DNA of 64,000 bases. Origin: Ampullaceana balthica. Its lineage: Eukaryota; Mollusca; Gastropoda; Lymnaeidae. Of this stretch, positions 60,401-64,000 are shown piece after piece. The position numbers were made by a program, and so were the translations under genes. The stretch is taken from NCBI GenBank assembly GCA_944989445.1, contig CALYLW010001083.1:135021-199020 (forward strand), given 5' to 3'. The notes below the pieces were generated by a model, which saw nothing but the letters and a program-made list of their open reading frames with translations, did no database searches and was not told where the DNA came from. The first letter of the stretch is position 1. The number at the start of each line of letters is the position of its first letter.

Positions 60401-60658
60401 AGATCTTCCTGTAACAGCAAAAGATTAAGTCAAAGTCTACTAGTTGTAAATAGCTTTTTACAAAAGCTTTAATCTATCTTTAATATAAAATTCTATTATC
60501 AAGCATAACATTACTTTTGACAGCATTCAAATTTTAAAAAATTAGCTTACCAATTTGTTAAGAAAACCTATTTCACTTGGTACTTCCTTCAGGTTTGTGT
60601 GACTCAGTCGAAGCCAACGAAGCCCTGTCATATCTTGTACATGATCAGGAAAACTTCT
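33570..60658 (-). CDS. FLII: flightless-1 (FLII): LRR plus gelsolin-repeat actin regulator
   Basis: Thirty-four exons with canonical GT/AG borders and matching phases join into 1228 codons plus stop; the sum is divisible by three with no internal stop. Human FLII has about 1270 residues and the alignment runs nearly to its start, so only the first 20-25 residues are missing. The start exon was not found between 60659 and 64000 and probably lies further right. FLII family proteins bind and cap actin, link to LRR-binding partners, and act in cytoskeletal organisation and nuclear-receptor coactivation. The LRR half is 52464-60658 and the gelsolin half 33570-46087, with a basic linker between (47477-47916). 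Long introns (for example 47917-52463) are packed with transposons, but no exon is interrupted. The identification rests on near-verbatim family motifs. Confidence 0.97.
34012..34237 (+). repeat. tRNA-derived SINE (family 2)
   Basis: The tRNA-like head has an A-box-like TGGATAGCGAAGT and a B-box-like GGGATCTAGCCC, with an anticodon-arm-like CCTCACAAGCTGAGG. The head resembles a valine tRNA, but that is tentative. The body (CTAAGAAAGTCCTCCACTGA, GGAAACATTAGGACCCCCTA) is shared with the copy at 62245-62478. It lies in the FLII intron between the exons at 33570-33731 and 34323-34436, opposite to the gene. Confidence 0.85.
35020..35400. repeat. unclassified repeat-like segment, possible retroelement tail
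   Basis: This intronic stretch is less AT-rich than its surroundings and contains GAGGAAGGCTGCTTGCCGAT-like text followed by CGTTTTGTTGTTTTG, which resembles the 3' ends of some retroelements. I cannot assign a family. Confidence 0.3.
35694..35790. repeat. short tandem repeat, ~28-bp units
   Basis: Three or so imperfect copies of CTACTATATCAAAGATAACA with a TTTG tail lie head to tail between two FLII exons. Confidence 0.8.
36354..36408. repeat. (AT)n microsatellite at a Helitron 5' end
   Basis: About 55 bp of uninterrupted AT dinucleotides directly precede the TCAAAGTATG start of the Helitron-like element. The other copies have a short TATATATA in the same place, so the tract may have expanded from the element's own conserved flank. 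Confidence 0.95.
37219..37397. mobile_element. 179-bp hAT MITE with exact 8-bp target duplication
   Basis: Ends CAGAGCCGTCTTTAC and GTTAAGACGGCCCTG are inverted and flanked on both sides by CTGACAGC (37211-37218, 37398-37405). The interior has GGGCCCCCGGGCAAA-type palindromic pieces. It is the innermost layer of a three-element nest. Confidence 0.92.
37450..37600 (+). pseudogene. BED zinc-finger remnant of a hAT transposase
   Basis: The plus strand reads [14 protein letters not shown], one stop codon, then [25 protein letters not shown]. The C-x2-C ... H-x4-H spacing is that of the BED fingers at the N-terminus of hAT transposases. The rest of the transposase is gone, so this copy is non-autonomous. 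Confidence 0.7.
40262..40495 (+). mobile_element. possible short Helitron-like element
   Basis: A TC-starting segment (TCTCTGTCACGTCTGTCTGT) ends 230 bp later with GACGGGTGATACACTAG followed by T, the terminal signature expected of a Helitron. There is only one copy in the window, so boundaries and class are tentative. Confidence 0.35.
41321..41474. mobile_element. 154-bp hAT MITE
   Basis: Ends CAATGTTC and GAACATTG are inverted. The flanks ACACAGAC and ACACTGAC match in 7 of 8 positions. The interior has GCGCGGCAGCGCAG-type sequence. It lies in the FLII intron between exons 41154-41238 and 41573-41702. Confidence 0.7.
42299..43833. mobile_element. pogo/Tc1-like element 1, carrying an internal hAT
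   Basis: Long inverted ends (CAGTAGAACCCGGTTAAGTC ... AGTTAAGTGGGTTCTACTG) lie between TA dinucleotides, the target duplication of Tc1/mariner elements. The CAGTNGAACC start is reminiscent of pogo/Tigger elements. A hAT element sits at 42442-43104. No transposase frame is visible. Confidence 0.8.
42442..43104. mobile_element. hAT element inside pogo-like element 1
   Basis: Ends TAGTGATGGGGACGATTAAT and TCGTCCCATCACTA are inverted. Flanks GTGTTAAT and GCGTTAAT match in 7 of 8 positions. The same hAT at the same internal site occurs in the copies at 49846-51378 and (left part only) 55614-57151. Confidence 0.8.
46243..47289. mobile_element. pogo-like element 2, left end lost, with TGACGTCA repeat array
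   Basis: The right end reads GAGTTAAGTGGGCATCGACTG then TA (47290-47291). The body aligns, inverted, with parts of 49846-51378. Three ~135-bp units, each with a GTGACGTCAC palindrome (TGACGTCA at 46730, 46863 and 47000), lie in the middle. The left terminus is not recognisable. It lies in the FLII intron between exons 46005-46087 and 47477-47553. Confidence 0.65.
48119..49662. mobile_element. hAT-like element with CAGACCTGCCAACC ends
   Basis: CAGACCTGCCAACCTGCC at the left and GGGAGGTTGACAGGCCTG at the right are inverted. The flanks ATAGTTTG and AGTTTGAA suggest an imperfect target duplication. A LINE fragment (49011-49440) is inside. A short minus-strand open frame (48774-48968) may be a transposase remnant but has no motif I can name. 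Confidence 0.6.
49011..49440 (+). mobile_element. 5'-truncated non-LTR retrotransposon, RT C-terminus and tail
   Basis: The frame reads [20 protein letters not shown], then [18 protein letters not shown], and after a stop [20 protein letters not shown]. This is the usual tail of CR1/Jockey-like reverse transcriptases (RTNxYKxSFFPxxIRxWNxLP). The 3' end is a GATAA repeat tail (49418-49437). The TGG-to-TGA change inside the tail motif shows the copy is dead. Confidence 0.8.
49846..51378. mobile_element. pogo-like element 3, carrying the same internal hAT
   Basis: Ends CAGTCGAACCCACTTAACTC and CGACTTAACCGGTTTCAACTG lie between TA dinucleotides. The hAT TAGTGATAGGACGA...TCGTCCCATCACTA occupies 50700-51234 with flanks ATTAACGG / ATTAACGC. 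One GTGACGTCAC unit is present at 50124-50133. A further TAGGGTTGAACCG-type terminus appears at 50200, possibly another insertion whose partner end I did not find. Confidence 0.75.
51758..52276. repeat. large palindrome: two head-to-head SINEs with inverted flanks
   Basis: A minus-oriented SINE (about 51811-52016) and a plus-oriented SINE (about 52014-52232), both family 1, meet head to head. Outside them, about 55-60 bp (AATTGGAATTATTAAAAATT ... TTAGAATGAATG) is repeated in inverted orientation with almost no mismatch. The SINE bodies differ more than the flanks do. Transcribed, the region would fold into a long hairpin. It lies in the 4.5-kb FLII intron. Confidence 0.9.
54816..55409. mobile_element. 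594-bp hAT-like element with exact target duplication
   Basis: Ends TAGGGTTTTTAAT and TTAACAACCCTA are inverted, and CTTTAAAC flanks both sides (54808-54815, 55410-55417). ATCCGAT-type repeats lie inside both ends. No coding frame. Confidence 0.88.
55614..57151. mobile_element. pogo-like element 4, rearranged
   Basis: Ends CAGTCGAACCCAGTTAAGTC and GAGTTAAGTGGTTCGACTG lie between TA dinucleotides. The left part of the internal hAT (TAGTGATGGGACGATTAATC at 55757, flank GCGTTAAT) is present, but from about 55870 the sequence changes to unrelated text starting CATGGTTCCCACTCAGTC, perhaps another insertion end. It lies between FLII exons 54538-54622 and 57476-57552. Confidence 0.75.
58540..58985 (+). 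mobile_element. LINE C-terminal fragment with zinc-finger-like tail
   Basis: The plus strand contains [20 protein letters not shown] followed by [19 protein letters not shown] and a stop. A C-x2-C-x-x-CHSR-x-GL-x-H finger at the protein C-terminus is typical of some endonuclease/reverse-transcriptase LINEs. No other part of the element is visible in this copy. Confidence 0.5.
59364..59566 (+). repeat. 50-bp tandem repeat, four copies
   Basis: Four nearly identical 50-bp units (core CATAGCAGAGTAACCTCAAA then TGGCAGACAAGGGATG) run head to tail. They lie directly upstream of LINE-derived sequence. There are no spacers, so it is not a CRISPR-like array. Confidence 0.95.
59567..60110 (+). mobile_element. 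decayed LINE reverse-transcriptase C-terminal region
   Basis: The plus strand reads [20 protein letters not shown] and then [19 protein letters not shown], the well-known LLYGSETWT ... RWQDKVPNTEVLER block of many animal LINEs. [12 protein letters not shown] near 60030-60065 is a finger remnant. Frameshifts and stops make it a relic. Confidence 0.7.
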
Positions 60659-63166
60659 CTGAAATAGATTTTTTTTTAAATTTGAGACTTAATATGCAAA
60701 AATGAAGATCATATGAATACCTTAAAGTCTTTCTTAAGTATAGTGAAAATATTTAAAATACACATTTAAATACCCGACAACTCTAAAGATATAGAAAAAA
60801 AAATTAAAATAAAAAATATATTTTACCCAATGTAAGTTTTTTTTCTGCTTTTCAAAAATGTATTTAGTAAAAAAATGAGTTTAAAAAATATTCTGTCTTT
60901 TAAACTTTCATATTCATTAATTAAAGATTATTCCTTTTTAGTTAACCCTGATTGCTTATTTTGATCAATAAAAAATAAAGAAAATGCTAAGAAGATAGTA
61001 TTTTTATGGAAACATATAACATGCAACTACTTCTTTGGAAAATGCTCGCTTGATGTTTTGGGCCAGATGAGTTAACTTTCTTCATAACGTTAATTAGATT
61101 TTCCATTTTTTTTAAAAAGTACATTACACTGAGAGTGGTAAGAGGAGATGAGCTACCAATGCAGCAGGCTCAATTCATTTGCACATGTGTTGGTTGTTAG
61201 GGATAGCACTAACATTGTTAATTTTGCCTAAAAATTAACATATTAGCTGAAATTACACAAGGAAAGAGGGCAATCACTACATTCACCATGAAATAAGCTT
61301 ACTAAGTTAAGAGTTATTGAATTTGAACTCTGCATATGGCAAAATATTCTCAGTGCAATTCTCTCTTAGGCATCAGTTTAATTATTAAGCTCAAAGTCTT
61401 TGGTTGTTTTTTTTTATTTTAAGGAATTTTTCAAAAAGTTGCAGTTCAAAGAGGCAGAATTTCCGTTTACAATTTCTAAATTATTGAAGGAATAATTAAG
61501 TAGGTTAAATTATTTATAACTTAGGTATGTTTTAGCCTTAACTTTAATTATGCAGATTTTCAAAATGAGTATGAGTAATGGAATAAGTCATAAGTATTTA
61601 TTATTTATCACAAATTTTTAAGGTAAATGTCTGCTTAACAGAGCGGGCCATATATGGTATTACAATATATGGCTACTATCTTTGTTGCATTGACAATAGA
61701 CAAAGATGGCGGCCGAAAAAAATAGAAGTCCTACATGGTCCATTCTAAAATATTTTTATGAATTAAATGCCAATATCTCCAATTCAAAGTTTTAAAAAAT
61801 AGCACTATAACTTACTTTTCATTGATCAGAATCGTACAAATTACATTTTTAAAATTCTGTGACAAGATTAACACTTAAAAATTATGTATCCAAAATATTA
61901 AAATATGTTAATGTCAGAAACGATACCCATAGCATCAAATCACATTTGTTTCCTAAAACTTAATATATTTTTTTAAAGTTTTGTCACAAAATCTCCACAC
62001 AAACCAATCTGAACATTTTTCACAAATGCCCTTATGAGCACTGGAGATTAGCAGGATAATGTGTGAAATTGAATTTGCAATGTGCGACTAATTTTAACAA
62101 TCCTTTCCAAATCTGCTGTAAAATAGTACCATCTTTTTTTTTAAATTGCCCCCCCTTCCCCCCCCCCACTCAATTTAAAAATAATTCTTTTTTTTCAAAA
62201 TTGGGAACCCACCACATAATTTAATTAATAATGTAATTTATCTATGGCGGCTGGATAACGAAGTCAATAGTGCACTCACCTCACAAGCTGAGGGGCGTGG
62301 GATCTAACCCACGTTAAAGCCACAATAAAAATGATGAATGACTAACGCTAAGAAAGTCCTCCACTGACCTCGAAGGGAGATGGGGCACCCACCAAGGTCT
62401 ACCAAGCCCCTAGTAAGTTCTAATGGAAACATTAGGACCCCCTACGACTATCGGTAATGAGACTTTTTTTTCAAAAATTTTAATTTATCTAAATAATATA
62501 TATTGGTGTATTTAATAAATAATGAATGTAAATTTTGCAACAGTGGTAGTCTTTCTTTATTTTAACAAAGTAACAAATACATAACTCTTTTAAAAAAACT
62601 TAAGAATTAAGCCAATTTAAAATCTACTATTTCTTATTAATTATTAGTCTTGAGTGAGTCTTACTCAGTGAGCAGGCTTACACTTTCAATAATTTCATTA
62701 CGGAAAGTATTTTTAAAAAATTCCCCAAGTCTATAACTAAAAGGTTTAAGTGGTCTGAAACCCTTACTTTTAATTATATTAATAAGTTTAAGGTTAAGTT
62801 TCTTAAGTTTTAGTATTTAAATTAAAACTGGACCTATGCCATCATAGCCTATTAACTATTGTCTTAGTTTATGAAGCCTATAGTTATAGCATACAGAATA
62901 GCCCAATGGTGGCTCTTCTGTGTTCACATTGCTGCTCCCGAACAATTTATGAATTTAGAACTTTGAATTATATAATATTTTTTTAAAATATCAGTTTTTA
63001 AAAAATTGATAGACACAAGGGTTTGAAAAAATTTGAGCTTGATTAAAAAAATTTTTAAATAAAATTAAGAGATTAGTTTCTGCTTGGTTAGTGATGTAAA
63101 CTATTAAATATTTGGTCTGGGTTTTGGTAAAATCCGCATTTTGAAGTATTGACCATTACTGTTATA
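60659..63166. other. region upstream of the first visible FLII exon
   Basis: AT-rich sequence that should be FLII intron. Apart from the SINE at 62245-62478 I see no exon that would supply the FLII start, no open frame with a domain and no transposon ends. Confidence 0.4.
62245..62478 (+). repeat. tRNA-derived SINE (family 2), second copy
   Basis: It matches 34012-34237 through the whole length, with the head GCGGCTGGATAACGAAGTC and body GGAAACATTAGGACCCCCTA. It has a short internal duplication (CACCAAGGTCTACCAAG) that the other copy lacks. Confidence 0.88.
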
Positions 63167-63823
63167 CAGTCGAACCCACTTAACTCGAGCTCGGTTAACC
63201 TGCCCACCCCATTATGTCGACGTTTTTTTATTGGAACCGCCAAATTCTCTCTTTGTCTTAGCATTTTCTCGTCGTTTAATTTGATTTTTTTAAGTCGCCA
63301 AAACCTCATAACACGAGCACAAAAAAAGGGTCAAATTTGCCACTTAACGTTTTTATCTCGATCCCCATGACCAATTGCCAGCTTTTGAAAATGTTAGCTA
63401 TGATTTTTTTATAAACAAGGGAAGGGACCAATTTTCTGCCTCATAGGGTCTGCTGGTGACGTCACAGCCCACTTGCTTTTAGCTCTCAGCGCTGTGTTGC
63501 TTCTGGTACTATGGCAATCACCAGCTTTTGAAATTCTTAGTTATTTTATAACCAACAAGGCCACGAGTCAAATTTCAGCCTTGCATGGTGTGCTGGTGAC
63601 GTCACAGCCCGCTTGCGTTCAGGCCTGTGTTGCCTCTGGTACTATGCCAATCACCAGCTTTTGTTCTTCTTAGTTATTTTATAACCAACAAGGCCACGCA
63701 AAAAGTTTCAGCCTTGCAAGGTGTGCTGGTGACGTCACAGACGCTTGCGTTCAGATACTTTTCAGAGCTGTGTCAGAGTGAAATGACTCGCGAATTTTGT
63801 GTTTGCAATGTTGGTTTCGACTG
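63167..63823. mobile_element. pogo-like element 5, short form with TGACGTCA array
   Basis: Ends CAGTCGAACCCACTTAACTC and TTGGTTTCGACTG lie between TA dinucleotides. Three ~135-bp units each carry GTGACGTCAC (TGACGTCA at 63457, 63597 and 63730). Between the sites are ACCAGCTTTTGAAA and TTATTTTATAACCAA blocks. The internal hAT is absent. Confidence 0.78.
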
Positions 63824-64000
63824 TATCTACTAAAGTTAGTCTCACCCTCATTTTGTAAAGTTAGTAACTTATTATTAAAAGGCTGACATGAAATTTGGAA
63901 AAAAGTTACAGGAAACTTAAATATACAGTATAAAATAGAAGTTTTCCACCAGTATGGGAAGAGGACTTTGCATGTAACCAGCATTGTGCAGAACTTCTTC

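Larger units (their letters stand above)
52464..60658 (-). other. FLII: FLII leucine-rich-repeat half, exons 1-11 of those visible
   Basis: Exons (5' to 3'): 60551-60658, 60256-60408, 57787-57872, 57476-57552, 54538-54622, 54339-54442, 53835-53951, 53486-53544, 53045-53202, 52739-52823, 52464-52617. The text carries repeated LxxLxLxxN motifs such as [47 protein letters not shown] and [16 protein letters not shown], which match FLII in order. The last exon ends in a linker ([17 protein letters not shown]) that continues across a 4.5-kb intron into the basic exon 47837-47916 ([10 protein letters not shown]) and then 47477-47553. Confidence 0.95.

Noticed and set aside
61700..61780. ATG-GCG-GCC start with an open plus-strand frame as a gene start
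   Set aside because: It is short, lacks a convincing donor and domain, and lies on the strand opposite to FLII.
1..64000. endogenous viral or LTR-retroviral genes
   Set aside because: I looked for gag/protease/integrase or viral motifs and saw none; the reverse-transcriptase pieces are of non-LTR type.

Overview
This is a eukaryotic, AT-rich, intron-rich genomic window with no bacterial-type operons. Its transposon content (hAT, pogo/Tc1-like, Helitron, tRNA-derived SINEs, fragments of non-LTR retrotransposons) and its gene structure suggest an invertebrate animal, most likely a lophotrochozoan such as a mollusc. That assignment is an inference and rests on no single diagnostic sequence.

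Three host genes can be supported. (1) 2551-6669 (+): the last three coding exons (990 residues) of a gene that begins left of the window. It encodes a large, low-complexity, scaffold-like protein that I do not recognise. (2) 10352-17847 (-): a complete small SR-type splicing factor, with one RRM followed by an Arg/Ser/Lys-rich tail, in six confident coding exons plus one doubtful one. (3) 33570-60658 (-): flightless-1 (FLII), an actin regulator with N-terminal leucine-rich repeats and C-terminal gelsolin modules. Thirty-four exons splice into one open frame of 1228 codons plus stop. Only the first ~20-25 residues (the start exon) are missing.

Almost everything else is mobile DNA, much of it nested. 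The left gene's intron holds a Helitron-like element with two 5' ends. An intron of the SR gene holds a LINE fragment split by a hAT element, which is itself split by a Helitron. The intergenic stretch 18508-31841 is a stack of DNA transposons. One is a 3.3-kb hAT with an exact 8-bp target duplication, a 581-codon transposase frame, and a paralogous empty site in the same window. Its transposase is cut off by a smaller insertion. Inside FLII introns lie a second Helitron/hAT/MITE nest, four pogo-like elements (a fifth lies just beyond the 5' exons), three of which carry the same internal hAT, further hAT elements, a head-to-head SINE palindrome and LINE remnants.

The host genes are not functionally linked. 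The FLII and SR genes share a strand, and the left gene converges on the SR gene. I found no viral gene, CRISPR array, rRNA or stand-alone tRNA gene.
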